The position numbers and the translations under genes are program-made. 64,000 nt of DNA, taken from Macrobrachium rosenbergii (taxonomy: Eukaryota > Arthropoda > Malacostraca > Decapoda > Palaemonidae). The DNA lies in contig NC_089782.1 in assembly GCF_040412425.1 (NCBI RefSeq), positions 24,604,122 through 24,668,121 of the forward strand, read 5' to 3'. Below are positions 1 through 12,008 of the stretch, piece by piece (position 1 is the stretch's first letter; each line of letters begins with the position of its first letter). The notes beneath the pieces were generated by a model. It worked only from the letters and a program-made list of their open reading frames with translations, did not search any database and was not told the DNA's origin.

Positions 1-223
1 TTTCCCATGAACTGATGAGATTTCTTGCCATCGATCATATTCTCCTAATGCCTTAATACAGTCTTGACACGGGACTAGACGAATTGGTGGGTCGGGAAAA
101 GGGAGGTTTGGACTCAACCAGTAGGATTTGATAGACACGTCTCATGAAAAGATTGAAGATTTTATGAAGATCCTGAAATATTGATGTCTCTTAGTTTGAT
201 ATTATACTGACATCAAACATATA

Positions 224-290
224 GTTGTTATTATTGTTATTATTGTTAGTTGTTATTATTATTGTTATTATTGTTGCTATTGTTGTTGGT
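224..290. repeat. Imperfect (GTT/ATT)n microsatellite
   Basis: An interrupted run of TTA, GTT and ATT triplets, T-rich on the + strand. It is the decayed counterpart of the pure (ATT)n tract 200 bp downstream. Confidence 0.85.
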
Positions 291-486
291 GAAGAAATCC
301 AAATTGGTATCAATTAAAAACAAACGAGAGAGATTTCGAGAACCTGCTCGATTCTCCTTCTCATTCTGATTGATGAAGGATAATCGAACAGGCTCCCGAA
401 AGCTCTTATATATATTTCTAATAATATATATTTACATTTACACCACTGGATATCTTCGCCATTTTAATGACTCGTGCTATCATGCG

Positions 487-525
<39 letters not shown>
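487..525. repeat. (ATT)13 microsatellite
   Basis: Pure ATT array of 39 bp. Short open frames across it on both strands encode only poly-Ile or poly-Asn and are not genes. Confidence 0.95.
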
Positions 526-527
<2 letters not shown>

Positions 528-1137
528 CGTGCACAGTATGAAGGAAAAGGACCATTAATTTGAAAGGTAGCTTAATGTGTGAGTTAAGGACCGTTCGTAA
601 AAACATATGATTGGTTATAATTTAGTGTAATATACTCTTACCATGACTAAGAGATATATTCCAGTTAAATGCTGTCAGTTACAGATAATTCAGTTACATT
701 TCATTTTTGTTTTTATAGGGCCGCATTTTCGCATGGTGGTCGTCACTTGCAGATGATAATACTGGCTTGTTTTAACAGGATCTGTTTAATGCGTTTTAAT
801 TTAACATGACCGAATTCTTTTCAAAAGGGTTGTCAGTTGCTGACAATTCATGTTCATTTATTTTTTCCAAAGCAGATTTTGGTTACTGTATTTTAATACG
901 AAAACATTTTTACATGAAGTTCGTCAGTAGTTTCATCTGATTTTGCCAACGTATTTTGGGCTTTGTGTTGTGTTTATGGGACTCTATCTGCACTTTATGG
1001 AAGTGTCTGCTCTATCAAGGCTTATATTATATTCGGAGTCAGGCATGATTGTTTATGGATGTAAAAAATTTCAGGTCCTTTTCACACAGTTTCTTGCTAA
1101 CTCTCATGGAAGATCGATAACAGAATCGGCCTCTTGC
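526..1137. other. No gene seen; T-rich noncoding DNA
   Basis: Ordinary AT-rich sequence with T in excess of A on the + strand. The phrase GTCAGTTGCTGACAATTCA near 831 partly echoes GTCAGTTACAGATAATTCA near 675, suggesting an old local duplication. I see no exon-like frame. Confidence 0.5.
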
Positions 1138-1184
<47 letters not shown>

Positions 1185-1316
1185 TTCAGAAAATGAACCC
1201 TATTCATATGGAACAAGCCCTCCACAGGGGCCATTGACTTGAAATTGAAGCTTCCAAAGAATATTAGGGTGTTCATTAGGAAGAAGTAAGAGGAGGTAAA
1301 GGGAAATACGGAAGGT
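1138..1316 (-). mobile_element. (TAA)n-tailed retroposon, copy 1
   Basis: A (TAT)15 tract at 1138-1183 is followed by TTCAGAAAATGAACCC, CATATGGAACAAGCC, GGCCATTGACTTGAAATT, GAAGCTTCCAAAGAATAT and AGAGGAGGTAAAGGGAAATA, ending near a purine-rich GAAATACGGAAGG. The same ordered blocks recur at about 45,534 and, without the triplet tract, at 36,250. Read on the - strand, the element ends in a (TAA)n 3' tail, as expected of a SINE or a 5'-truncated LINE. I remember this family as frequent in decapod sequences. It is too short to code, and its 5' boundary and target-site duplication are not clear. Confidence 0.7.
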
Positions 1317-2397
1317 TTTATGTTCCAGAAGGATGGTCAATAGGGCAGTGGTGGTTTATTGCAGCTCCTGCCTTGCATCGGCCACCGGTCTTCGCTACTA
1401 CCATATTTCCATAGTTATCCACCCCTTTCCTTCTCCCTCCCCCTCCCCTTCCCCCTAGGGGATCAATAAACTGTGCCGTTTTCGTGTTTATGCCGCAGTA
1501 TTGCATGCTTGGACTTCACCGCTACCATTCCCTGCCTCTTGTTATTTGTAAAGAGAGAAAAAAGGGGGTTGGGGAGAGGTAGGGGGGACGGGAGTTGGAG
1601 GAGGAGGAGGAGACGGTTTGGCGTATATCCCGTATATTCAAACACTGCGTTGTAGTTCAGTTGCTGGGGATTTGCGAATGTTGGAGTTGTCGAGTTTTTA
1701 GTTTTTTTTTTTTTATTTATTTATGGACTTTTGACTTAATGATATGACCACAGTTGGTTTCACATTTTTGTGAGTATTATGATGGGTTTATTTATTTGTT
1801 TGGCTGTTATGATGATTTTGTTTAAGCTCTGTTCTTCACAGTAACACTTGATTTTTTTCCTTTATGTTTTCGCATGTTTTTATTTTATTACGCTTTGATG
1901 TAATTGTCGTTATGGCATTTGACAACCTGATAAATTTATTACCCTTAATCTCTGCTCAAAGCCCATTATCATTACGAATTTTGTATATTAGTTTTTGGAA
2001 TTTTCTCCCTAATTTGCCATAACAAATTATAAATGTTGTTCTTGATACATTTTGATGTCATGGATAGTATGAATGCTTTTGGTGGGTAAACATGAAATTA
2101 TTCCAGGATGAATATGGATGTTTTTATAGTTATAAGAATGGATTCTTTTCGTGGACTAAAAAGTGATGCATCAGAGGGCAAGTGGGAATGCCTTTTGTCA
2201 GTAACCCTGGTTCATATTGGATGGATGTGTTTGTTTTACGTAGATACATAAAATCGGTTCTTTGTTACTGAAACAGAAAGATTTCATTTATGAAAATTTA
2301 TGCTTTCATTGACAAATGGGTTTAATTTTTTCAATATGGATGCTTTACATGGGTACGGACATTGTTTTTGAGATTTATATATTTATACTTATTGTAG
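1317..2397. other. No gene seen; low-complexity noncoding DNA
   Basis: Contains a polypyrimidine patch at about 1425-1456 and a purine-rich patch at about 1551-1615 that grades into GGA triplets. T-rich sequence follows. From about 2050, TGGATG phrases foreshadow the 33-bp minisatellite downstream, as if it once extended further. Short frames here are compositional. Confidence 0.5.
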
Positions 2398-2812
2398 ATG
2401 AAAAGGGATGTCTTTCTTTGATAAATGAAGATGAGTAGGAGTCCTTTTCTTTGGTAAATGATGACAGTGGATGCCTTTTTTTTTATAGATGAGGATAAAT
2501 AAGGATGTCTGATAAATGAGGATGAATAACGATGTCCTTCTTTGATAGGTGGGGATGATTAGAATGTCTTTTTTGGTAAATGAGGGTAAGTAAGGATGTT
2601 TCTTTGATAAATGAGGATTAATAAGGATGTCTTTCTTTGATAAATGAGGATGAGTAAGGATGTCTTTCTGTGATAAATGAGGATGAGTAAGGATGTCTTT
2701 CTGTGATAAATGAGGATGAGTAAGGATGTCTTTCTGTGATAAATGAGGATGAGTAAGGATGTCTTTCTTTGATAAATGAGGATGAATAAGGATACCTTTC
2801 TTTGATAATCCA
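2398..2812. repeat. 33-bp minisatellite, about 12 units
   Basis: Units follow the pattern GATAAATGAGGATGAGTAAG + GATGTCTTTCTTT, with length variants on the left and near-identical units between about 2605 and 2790. Because 33 is divisible by three, the - strand stays open for 96 codons and reads as an 11-residue repeat containing ERHPYSSSF. This is an arithmetical consequence of the period, and I do not call it a gene. Homogeneity rises to the right, so the most recent expansion was there. Confidence 0.9.
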
Positions 2813-3114
2813 GGATGCTTCTCGTAATCGGCTTAAACCCCAGGCGGACAGAGGGGAAAAATGTCCAGTGCTATAGCAGAACCCCGCGCGCCACGCATTG
2901 CTTTTCATTCTGAGAACGAGAACAAATGCTCGGAATTACCATTGCTTTGTTGTAATTGGGGCGCATGGGCGGATGTGCCGCCCCTGGATTTAAACTTTTA
3001 TCTTTTTCTTGTAGTTGCCGTATTGCCATATGCGTCTCTCTCTCTCTCTCTTGATTTGCAGCAGCAACCACTGCCTTCCCTCCCCTTGGTATATAGACTG
3101 CACATCACGTCACC

Positions 3115-3116
<2 letters not shown>

Positions 3117-3190
<74 letters not shown>
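3117..3190. repeat. (CT)29 then (GT)8 compound microsatellite
   Basis: Pure CT array to 3174 passing directly into GT. A shorter (CT)n lies at about 3033-3050. Confidence 0.95.
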
Positions 3191-3269
3191 ATGAAAGGGA
3201 GTTTGACTTTAATAGTGAGCCTCTCTCTGTTTCACACACGTATCGTACACAGAGTTTTAATTTAATAGT

Positions 3270-3271
<2 letters not shown>

Positions 3272-3337
<66 letters not shown>
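3272..3337. repeat. (CT)33 microsatellite
   Basis: Pure array flanked on both sides by the phrase TAATAGTAA, which also occurs near 3210 as TAATAGTGAG. This suggests that the array and its flank were duplicated together with the tract at 3117. Confidence 0.95.
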
Positions 3338-3338
<1 letters not shown>

Positions 3339-3644
3339 ATAGTAAACTATTATCTCTTTCTCCCCCTCATCGGATCGCTGCGAAAGATAGAAAGATTATT
3401 AATGATCTAATCTATGAATTTTGTTGTAGCAAACGCGCACGAGTGTTCTACACCTGCGCATTTCACACCCTGCCCCGTCACATGTCGTAATGAATAATAA
3501 AAAAAAAAGAGTAATGCAATTACTCCCGAATTGGTGTGCTTCAGAACGGAGATAGTGGGGAAAGCCCTGTGGTATAGTTAGATGGGGGTTTTGACGTTCC
3601 TGGTCTGAGTGCGCATGTGTGCTTGCATATGGAAAGGGAATGGC

Positions 3645-3645
<1 letters not shown>

Positions 3646-3676
<31 letters not shown>
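3646..3676. repeat. (CT)n microsatellite
   Basis: About 15 CT units with no adjacent feature. Confidence 0.95.
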
Positions 3677-3680
<4 letters not shown>

Positions 3681-5050
3681 TTGAATACCTTGTTTTTAAT
3701 ATGAACAAACTCCGTTAGTTTGACATGAGAGAAGATCTTGTCATTAAGAAGACTTGTACAGAGCCTGCCTTTCCAGTTGCTACTTACTTGTGAAATTAGG
3801 TCCTCCATGAATTTCTGGCAAGATATTATGTTGTAGCAATAAGCTTCATAATGAGAAGACACCGTTTTGTTAATATGAGAGAAATGGTAGTAAGAGCATG
3901 ATTTGTTTTGTTTTTTTATTAGTGATATGTTGAAACGAGTTAAGGAGCCTGCTTTATTTAATTTGAGGTTGAATATGCAGTTTTGTTCATCAGTTCATAT
4001 TTGTCTTCTCGGGTTGAAGAGGCACTGAGTTTCGTTGTAAGTCATTTCTCCCAAATTAGATTTGGAATACCGCAATAATGCCGCTTTTCGCTTTGATTAT
4101 TATCACTGAATTATATCCCCGAAGTTATGATACCTCGTAAACCACCACCACCTCCTCCTCCTCCTCTTCCTCTTCCTCTTGAGTCTACTTGAGAAAGCTG
4201 GTCGTGTCGGGGGAGAAGTGCCGAGTCTGCAGTAATGATCTTCGAACTTCGCGCAGAGAATTTCTGCATTGCATCGGCGAACTCCGACCTCTCTTGAAGG
4301 GGAATGGGAACTTCTTCCTTACTACAGTTTGACTTTATTTCCTGAAAATAACATCGGAAGGTTTTTGGTGGCGGGTCCCTCGTTTGGTGAGTCTTCTGTG
4401 GCTAAGGAGAGCTTTATCTATTCTGTTATTTTCCAGTTCATCGGATGGCTTTGATGTTTACCCTTTATGTGAATCGACGTTGGTTAAATTTGTAGTCTTT
4501 GCTTAAAATACTGTATTATTTTGTAATGAGTTTAGGCTGTACTGATATTATATACACATGCATTCGTGTATACGTATATGAAATAGATAGATAGATAGAT
4601 CGATCGATAAAAGTGAATGTCTGAAAGTGCAACTATAGTTGACACAACCTGTTTTGGTTTGGATACGGCATCTATATATATATATATATATATTTATATT
4701 ATATATAGTGTGCGTGCGTTTATGTACGTATGTGTATATATGCATGTATGATCCAAATTGAATGTATAGTCGATTTGCGAATAATAGTGCATGCAATCAC
4801 ATAACGCAACAGACGATGGTGAGATAAGGTTGTGAGTGTGTCTTTGTGCTAGAAGATAAGAAGCGTTTAAAGGGCATGGCAGGGAAGGAGCCACAGGAAC
4901 AGAAAGAGAGAGAGAGAGAGTGAGGAAACTTCCATGTTCTGAGGGGAAAACGAATAAGAAGAGGAGGAGGAAGAAGGAGAATGAGGAGAATCAGAAGGAA
5001 GGGGGAAACAATGGCTTTCTTTCCCCTTGTTTGATAAAGGGGAATTACTA

Positions 5051-5053
<3 letters not shown>
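3677..5053. other. No gene seen; scattered short repeats
   Basis: Contains a (CCT)n patch at about 4141-4180, GATA/GATC repeats at 4587-4607, (TA)n at about 4674-4693, a short (GA)n at 4903-4921 and a GAAGGA-rich stretch to 5000. I find no supported exon. Confidence 0.5.

Positions 5054-5082
<29 letters not shown>
5054..5082. repeat. (TC)n microsatellite
   Basis: About 14 units, immediately preceded by AAGA and followed by TTGCGTGTGCG. Confidence 0.95.
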
Positions 5083-5084
<2 letters not shown>

Positions 5085-5844
5085 CGTGTGCGCTTGGCGT
5101 TTTGTTTCTCGAGAGGGGAAGAAGGGGAGAAAAAAAAAAAGCAGTTTGCTGCACATTGTGTACTTGCATTTAGCTTGCTGGTATGCTTGCTAGCCGTCAA
5201 ATCGACCTTGTCTTAGGTTGCAGTAGGTCAGAATTTACGAATTCCTTTTATTTTTCTTATATTTATTTTATTTAATTTGATTTTTTTTTTTTTGTCAGGA
5301 GGCTAATGAAGACCCTAAAGTAAATCTGAAACTAAATGACGAAGAAACTTCAGTGATATAATAAAAACAAACTATTTTTGTTAATAAAAACAAATTTTTT
5401 GTTTTAAGAAAAACCTAAAATTGCCTTATTTCCTTGTAAAGACTGGCTTGTACAGTCTTACTAACTTTATACAACCCAGGCTTTAAAGAAGAGATTGAGT
5501 AGAATGAGGGATAAGGAAAGTGGGTTTTAATCCTTCAAGATTAAAATCAGACGAAAGAGAGTCTGCAAAGAATGGTTTGACTCCCCGAGGAAAGCGAAAG
5601 ACCCGCCTCTCTAGAGAGGGAAGGTTGTACAAATAGGGGAGCTTCTAGAAAAGAAGGGAATTCGTGCAACATACCTGCGGTAAAAGGGAGTGAACGGCTT
5701 GTTCGATTCGCACGCATTTCCCTCATTCCTTTCAAGAGTTCTTTGTTCTTAAAATATGAAGCATCTCTTATGCTTCTTGCTTGAAGTAGTCGTTTCTTGA
5801 AATATCAGACGTTGTTGTACTCGATTTATTCTCCAAGATTTTTA
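5083..5844. other. No gene seen
   Basis: Moderately AT-rich sequence with poly-A at 5131-5141 and poly-T at 5282-5294. Frames here have no recognisable motif. Confidence 0.5.
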
Positions 5845-6310
5845 TTATATCATTATAGTTAATTTACCATGCAATTTTTTCTTCGGAATGAACAGTTTCT
5901 CAAAATTGTAGTTAATTTACCATGTACATTTTTTTCCCTTCAGAATGAACAATTTCTGAGAATAGGTTTTTCTAACTTGAGATAGCTATACCTTAAAATA
6001 GCTTTCATTCTCTCTTAAAAGTTAATATCAACTGTAATTCTTTTCTTTAAAATGAACCGTTCCCCTTAATAGGTGCTTCTTAAGGTTGTTTTTTTTTTCT
6101 TAAAATAACCGACATTACTAGTTTTCTTCTGGAAAGCTTTCATTCTATCTTCGCAGTTAATATCTCATGTAATTTCTTCTTTAAAATGATGAAATAACAG
6201 ACATTACTGTACTAGTTTTCTTCTGTAAAGCTTTCATTCCATCTTCGTAGTTGATATCTATATCTCGTGTAATTTCTTCTTTAAAATGAACCTTTACCCT
6301 AATAGGTGTT
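5845..6310. repeat. Degenerate ~110-bp tandem repeat
   Basis: Recurring phrases in the same order are AGTTAATTTACCATG or AGTTAATATCTCATG, then TAATTTCTTCTTTAAAATGA, then AACCGTTCCCCTTAATAGGT, then CTAGTTTTCTTCTG and AAAGCTTTCATTC. At least four strongly diverged units are visible, the last two most alike. It is noncoding and old. Confidence 0.7.
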
Positions 6311-6489
6311 ACCTCCAGAGAAGGTAATAGAGGCGGACGCATTCAAACTGCTAAAGCATTAATTTTTTTTTTTAATTACTCTGAATTTTATTATTCCGTT
6401 TTATAAACCGCCGAGGGATTGGGGGGTCCAAGTCCCCTCAGTGGCCAAATCCGCTTGCAACGCCGGAGAAATTACGGCCGTCACTCCAT

Positions 6490-6580
6490 AGCCCAGTAAA
6501 GCTGTCGTGGTGTAGTAGTAATAGTAGTAGCTGTAGTAATAGCAGCAGCAGGAGCAGTAGCTGTAGTTGTGGTAGTGCTA
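6490..6580. repeat. Imperfect (GTA/GCA)n trinucleotide tract
   Basis: GTAGTAGTAATAGTAGTAG grading into GCAGCAGCAGGAGCAGTAG. It is T/A/G-rich and does not lie in a long frame. Confidence 0.75.
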
Positions 6581-6622
6581 TCGGGCTTATTGATTTTTTC
6601 CTGCGAAGTAGATCAGGGGACG

Positions 6623-6625
<3 letters not shown>

Positions 6626-6701
<76 letters not shown>

Positions 6702-6737
6702 CTTTATGAGTTTGTACCATAGCTAGGTCCTCCTGCT

Positions 6738-6812
<75 letters not shown>

Positions 6813-6837
6813 GGATAGGCTTTACAGAAAGTTTATT

Positions 6838-6906
<69 letters not shown>
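6626..6906. repeat. Cluster of three long (CT)n arrays
   Basis: Arrays at 6626-6700, 6741-6809 and 6844-6906 are separated by about 35-40-bp spacers that do not resemble each other, so this is not a simple tandem duplication. The third ends in CTCAGTAGG, a polypyrimidine + CAG string that looks like a 3' splice acceptor. Confidence 0.95.
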
Positions 6907-6909
<3 letters not shown>

Positions 6910-7314
6910 AGGTTGAAGGCTGAAAACTCATTTTAGATTTTCCATTTTCTCTCCTCTGAGAGAAGAGAAGAGAAGAGAGAGAGTATAGTTTGTGAAGCTG
7001 TGAACTCGAGACCTACTCAGTCCCTTTATTCCTTCTTAATGTGTATGAGCCTGTGCTCGTGTGCGCACGCGCGTTTTCTGTCATCAGAGTCGGGGGAGAG
7101 ACAGCAGCAGGTTTCCCCTTTAGACTAAACTCCAATTTCCCCTCTCCCCACGCCCCTCCCTGCTTCCCCTCTTCCGTCGCTTTCTGTCTACGGGTTGTTC
7201 ACCCCGGTTCCAACACCTCTCTACCCCCTCTTACCCCTCTTTGTCCTGTCTGCTTTATGAGCTTCCCGAAACGAAAATTGCTATCATTGATTGGCCCTAG
7301 GCGTTCGTTTTCTT
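6907..7314. other. No gene seen; C-rich patch
   Basis: GA-rich at 6955-6985, then a C/T-rich stretch at about 7110-7250 that keeps a 91-codon + frame open. The translation is Pro/Ser/Phe-rich with no motif, so I attribute the frame to composition. Confidence 0.5.
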
Positions 7315-7712
7315 GATTAAGAGAATGGGATGTTGTGTGTGTGTGTGTGTTTGTGTTCAGTAGTATTTTGTGAGAGTGTTCTTGTGTTATTTGCTTTAGT
7401 AATGATTTCTAATCATCTTGTGTGTTTTTAGTGTTTGTTAGAATGCGAACATTGATGAAGAGAATGGGATTTTTGTCTGTGCGTGTGTTAAGCAGTATGT
7501 TGTGAAAATGCCCACTTATTTGCTTTGGTAGTGAATCTTGATCTACTTGTATATTTTGAGCATATTTTGACAGATTGTGATTCTTGGTAAAGAGAATTCG
7601 ATGTTTTGTATTTGTACGTGTTCAAAGTTACGTTGTGAAAATGGTCCTGTGTTATTTGCTTGGTAATGATTTCTCATCAACTCTCATATTTTTAGTGTAT
7701 TTTGTCAGAATA
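7315..7712. repeat. Degenerate ~130-bp tandem repeat, three units
   Basis: Units begin near 7315, 7454 and 7589. Each has the order AAGAGAATGGGATGTT or similar, a GT-rich segment, TTGTGAAAATG, TTATTTGCTT, GGTAATGATTTCT, then TTTTTAGTGTATTTTG. GT-rich on the + strand and noncoding. Confidence 0.75.
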
Positions 7713-8840
7713 TGTCTAGCGGACGTTTCATGTTTTTAATTTTTTTAAATTTTATTTTATCTTATTTGGCTATTTGTTTCTCTTACTGTTTTTATGTTGT
7801 ATATCGTGTTGTTTGAAGTCGTGAACTTATTGCAAAATAAGGCATGCACTTATCAAATACCTTGAATTTACTTTCCCGTGTAGAACGTTTCCATGCCGTC
7901 TTTGATTATCCTATCAAGTTCTGGCCACACACACACATAAGAGAACAGACTTGACCACGAATATGGGAAATTAAAAGTGCTTTGACATTTCCCCAAGGTT
8001 CAGTATCCCAAAGTTTTTGCTAGAGAGACTTGGCATGGGTTTAAACACTATGATATTCAGTGAGTTTTTTTTTTTTTTTTTTCTCCTTTATACCAAAGGT
8101 AATGGTCAAGGGGTGGGCGGGTGTGTGTGTGTGTTTGTATTTATGTAAACTTAACGTACACGTTTCAGTTTTCAAAACACGGTTCTTTCTTACTACTATA
8201 CACAGAACACGGTAACCTATCCACGAAAAAGCATCCGTTATGTTGTCGGAAGTTAGTGTTATGTGCCAAGAATTCTCCGGGGGATTTCATCTCTTCTCCA
8301 AGCATCTTAGTTATTCTTGAAGCTGCTTCTAAGTTACACGCACACGCGCGTGCACAAACACACGCACACACACACACGAGCGCGTAACCTTGACTCTCAA
8401 AATGTAGTTCTTGAGAATGTTGTGAGTTTTGCTTTAATTTAATGCTAGTAATTTCGACACTGTGTCATTAACAGCACATTATTTCTTGTACGCTCTGCCA
8501 AGTGATATTTAGAATCTAGTTTGGTCGGTCAGGTTAAGTCTGGAGCAGTCTGGCGTTGTTGCTGTTACTACAACTACTACCACCACATCCATCTATTACT
8601 ACTAACATTATAGTAGTACAGTAGTAACAGTAATGTATAACTACTTAGTAGTCACGGCCAATAGATATTAGTAACCACTAGTGTTGTTGTATTAGTCATA
8701 GGATATTTTTTGTCATTGAGCATTATAGTGGCCACCGTTTAAGTAAACCTTTTTTTTTTATGACACTAAGTAGTCTATCCAGTTTGGGCGTAGACTTCAT
8801 AAACAAGTTCTTGTTTTTCCTGGAGAGCCACGTCGCTTTG

Positions 8841-8841
<1 letters not shown>
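7713..8841. other. No gene seen; short dinucleotide and trinucleotide patches
   Basis: Contains poly-T at about 8068-8084, (GT)n at about 8121-8134, an alternating CA/CG tract at about 8335-8382, and ACT/AGT-rich sequence at 8560-8720 with partial self-complementarity. Open frames on both strands are products of the alternating tract. Confidence 0.5.

Positions 8842-8892
<51 letters not shown>
8842..8892. repeat. (TG)n microsatellite
   Basis: About 24 TG units ending in CGTGGCTGGC. A short duplication of TTGTAATTGTTTTTATTT follows at about 8962-8999. Confidence 0.95.
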
Positions 8893-8894
<2 letters not shown>

Positions 8895-9499
8895 GCTGGC
8901 TACTGAAGGTCTTTGTCTTGTTACTTCCACCTTGAATGCTGCTGGTATAGATGCCTTCTTTGTTGTAATTGTTTTTATTTGTTGTAATTGTTTTTATTTA
9001 GAACTTGCTCTGGTTCATATGGGGAAACTTTCATAGACTAGTGTGTCCGCTTGTGAAGAGAAAAACGAGAGCTCTTCCGTTATTATTTCATTCAGACAGT
9101 CGTACAATAACAGGTCGGTTATTCAGCCATTGCTCGATTGTAAAGCAAGGTCTGCCAACATACGTCATTCATAAGGTTGTTTAGTTGTGTACTCTTTATC
9201 ATAGGCTGAATGAAAATCCACAATCTGGTTAAAATATCAAGAAATTGATTATAGAAGGTAGGGATATTATTTTGATCTATGATAGTTGTGGCGTTTGACA
9301 CATTTTCATCTGCTAAAAAATAACCTTTTCAATCAATGGTCCTTCTAGAATACAAAGCACTGGAGCTTGCTTTAGCTGTGTGTTTAGTTTTTGTCACATT
9401 CGCAAGACCGTTCACCTTGATTTGTGTTGCAGCGAGAGGGATGACCCTGTCTTACAAGGTAGGATTCTAAGAAATCAGAATGGTACGCATAAAGTGTAG

Positions 9500-9501
<2 letters not shown>
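8893..9501. other. No gene seen
   Basis: Apart from the small TTGTAATTG duplication, ordinary AT-rich sequence with no motif-bearing frame. Confidence 0.5.

Positions 9502-9567
<66 letters not shown>
9502..9567. repeat. (CT)33 microsatellite ending in CAG
   Basis: Pure array that terminates TCTCAGCTCC, resembling a 3' splice acceptor on the + strand. Confidence 0.95.
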
Positions 9568-9570
<3 letters not shown>

Positions 9571-10539
9571 TCCGATTGTGATACAAATTTTAAGTCTGGT
9601 TGTGGAAAATGAAGCAAATTGAGTGTCATGGGCGTGGCTGCTCTTGCGTGTGATGATGATAATCCAGCTTCTGTTGACCGCTGTATGCCGATGTTTTTCT
9701 TTCGATACTTAAGTCAACCAATATCATCGTTGTGCTTGTTCTTACTGGCTAAATACACACAAGTAGAGCAGATTGACAGCAAGGCATACAAGGGGCATAT
9801 GTGAGAGAGGAAAATGAGCTCGGTCGATGACAGGTACGGTCAAATCCAGATCAAAACAAAAAATTCTAGTTGAACAAAATTGGAAGCGTTTTTGATGTTC
9901 AGCAGGCCGTTGGTTTGATCATGAAACCGCAGGTATATAAATTGCGTCAAAATTCGGTGTAGTTTGCCTTGTGAATTTTTCCGCCCGAATGTGACCGCAT
10001 TAGTTTGAGCTCAGTACCAGATTTGGTTTGAATTTATACATATACTTTATGGAAACCTGTACGTGATTCTTTCCTCGTTTTCTCTGGTTTCGTACCCATT
10101 TAGATTATTGTGTTGCCTTAATGTATTTTAACCTTGCTCAGTGTAACTGTAATGGAATAACTGGAATTTCCTTGTTTATGTGTGCGTATACATAAACATC
10201 ACGCACGAACAAACAGACACCCAATCATTACAAACGTCAGAAGGAGAGAAAGGAACGAATGAATAAACGTAGTTTGTCCGCCGCATGCATTAGCAGAATA
10301 ATGAGCAGGAGAGCATATGGACGTGTGAGTTTCAGCTTTTAATATCCTCATAGTAACCCAGTGCTCTGCATTTTGCAGTCTCCCATTGTGCGTCATGTTA
10401 TGCGGAATGTATCTGAATTTATCTGAATTTAATTATTGCATGGCAGTTGGTTTGTTGGGGAACACGGCTGTGGCTTCAATGGAAAGAGGAAAGGAAGGAA
10501 GGCAGTTCTGAAAGAATGGGAAGTGCTGGATAAATTAGA

Positions 10540-10544
<5 letters not shown>
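9568..10544. other. No gene seen
   Basis: Unique-looking sequence. The 61- to 65-codon frames have no recognisable domain. ATCTGAATTT is duplicated in tandem at about 10,410-10,430. Confidence 0.5.

Positions 10545-10620
<76 letters not shown>
10545..10620. repeat. (CT)38 microsatellite
   Basis: One of the longest pure CT arrays in the window. It creates a poly(SL) frame that should be ignored. Confidence 0.95.
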
Positions 10621-10623
<3 letters not shown>

Positions 10624-12008
10624 TGTATGTTACACAAATATAATAAATACATGTGTACACTGTATAGTATATGGAGAAGGGAGAGAGACCGAGTGGGAGA
10701 GGGGAAGGGGTTTCACTTCATATTCAAGTCATCAATAATACCATGGCAACGGGGACCCCCTCCCCCCACTCTGGGACCCGACCAACTTTCGATGGAATGG
10801 AATGAAATGGGATGAGAGTTGTTGTGGAGAGATAGACGGATGTTTAACTGTTATATCGAGTTAAAATGGGAGGGCTTTACGACCGTAGAGTATTGTGAAT
10901 GCGTGGAGAAATAGACGTGTCTACATGTATAAAGAACTTACATTGCCTTTTCTTCCAGTGATGTCATCTGTATGTATGTGTAGGAGAGAGAGAGAGAGAG
11001 AGATCCATGCCATTTTGTGTGCCAAAGCAAAGGTCTTTGTACTCCTCTGATACTGGCGTAGGTTGTAAAAGACAGCGAATTTAAACGGAAGTTTGTGAAA
11101 AGGTTATTGTGTTATACTGGTAATTGAGTTATGAAAGGGCAAGGAAAAGTTTACTGGCATAAATGAACTCTGAACGATTGAGCAAGGATGTTTTGTAACT
11201 GAAGAAAAGTGAATGGACGATATTCAATAGGAGGTAGGTGAGCAGAATACTTAATGACGTCGGAAGACATTGTTAAAAAAAATGCGTTGCAGCCATTTTC
11301 TTACATGAAGAAAATACCATAGGAAAATGAATAGCTGATAACGGTTGGCATTGAGGAACTTGTTTTATAAGATCCTAGTTCTTTTCGACTGTTCCGTAAT
11401 GTTATCCAGTCTTGTTTCATGCAAAATTCTCGAGGAAGCAGTTTCAACAGTGTCACGTTCCACGATGAAAGTAGGATAAAATGCTTTGGGAAATTGCTTC
11501 TTGGTTATATACATTAAGAAAGTTTAGGATATTGTAATAAGCATAAAAGAAGACCAATATTAAGAGGAACAGATATTGGTCAATTTTGTAGGCATGTCAA
11601 TTCGAGAATTTGCTAAAGATGGCAAGAAATCATGGGGGGTCCAAAACTGATGGAATTACAGTATTATAGGCAATTCTTGTTAGCAAGTAGAGATGGTGAG
11701 TAAGTTCGGTTATATTGATAAATTCAGGTCCTGGTGTTTTGATTAAAAAGACTTAATACTCAAGCATGAAGCTGTAACATCACTAATATTTGGTTATGAT
11801 CACATGGCTATTATTTTTGGAATGCATAACTTGGAACTTAGAATGGATGACAAAATAAAAAAAAGGGCTAGCATAAAAGTCAGTGTGTTTGGAGAGTATG
11901 AAGAGAAGATGTTTAGTGAAACGTAAAGGAAATAAGTATGTCGAGAAATTACTCGTCGAAGAAATTTGCCAGGAAATGCAGAGCCATGGCAATTAGCGAG
12001 AAAAAAAA
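10621..12008. other. No gene seen; G-rich + strand
   Basis: Short (GA)n at 10,983-11,003. G clearly exceeds C on the + strand across much of this stretch, for example 11,101-11,160. No exon supported. Confidence 0.5.
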
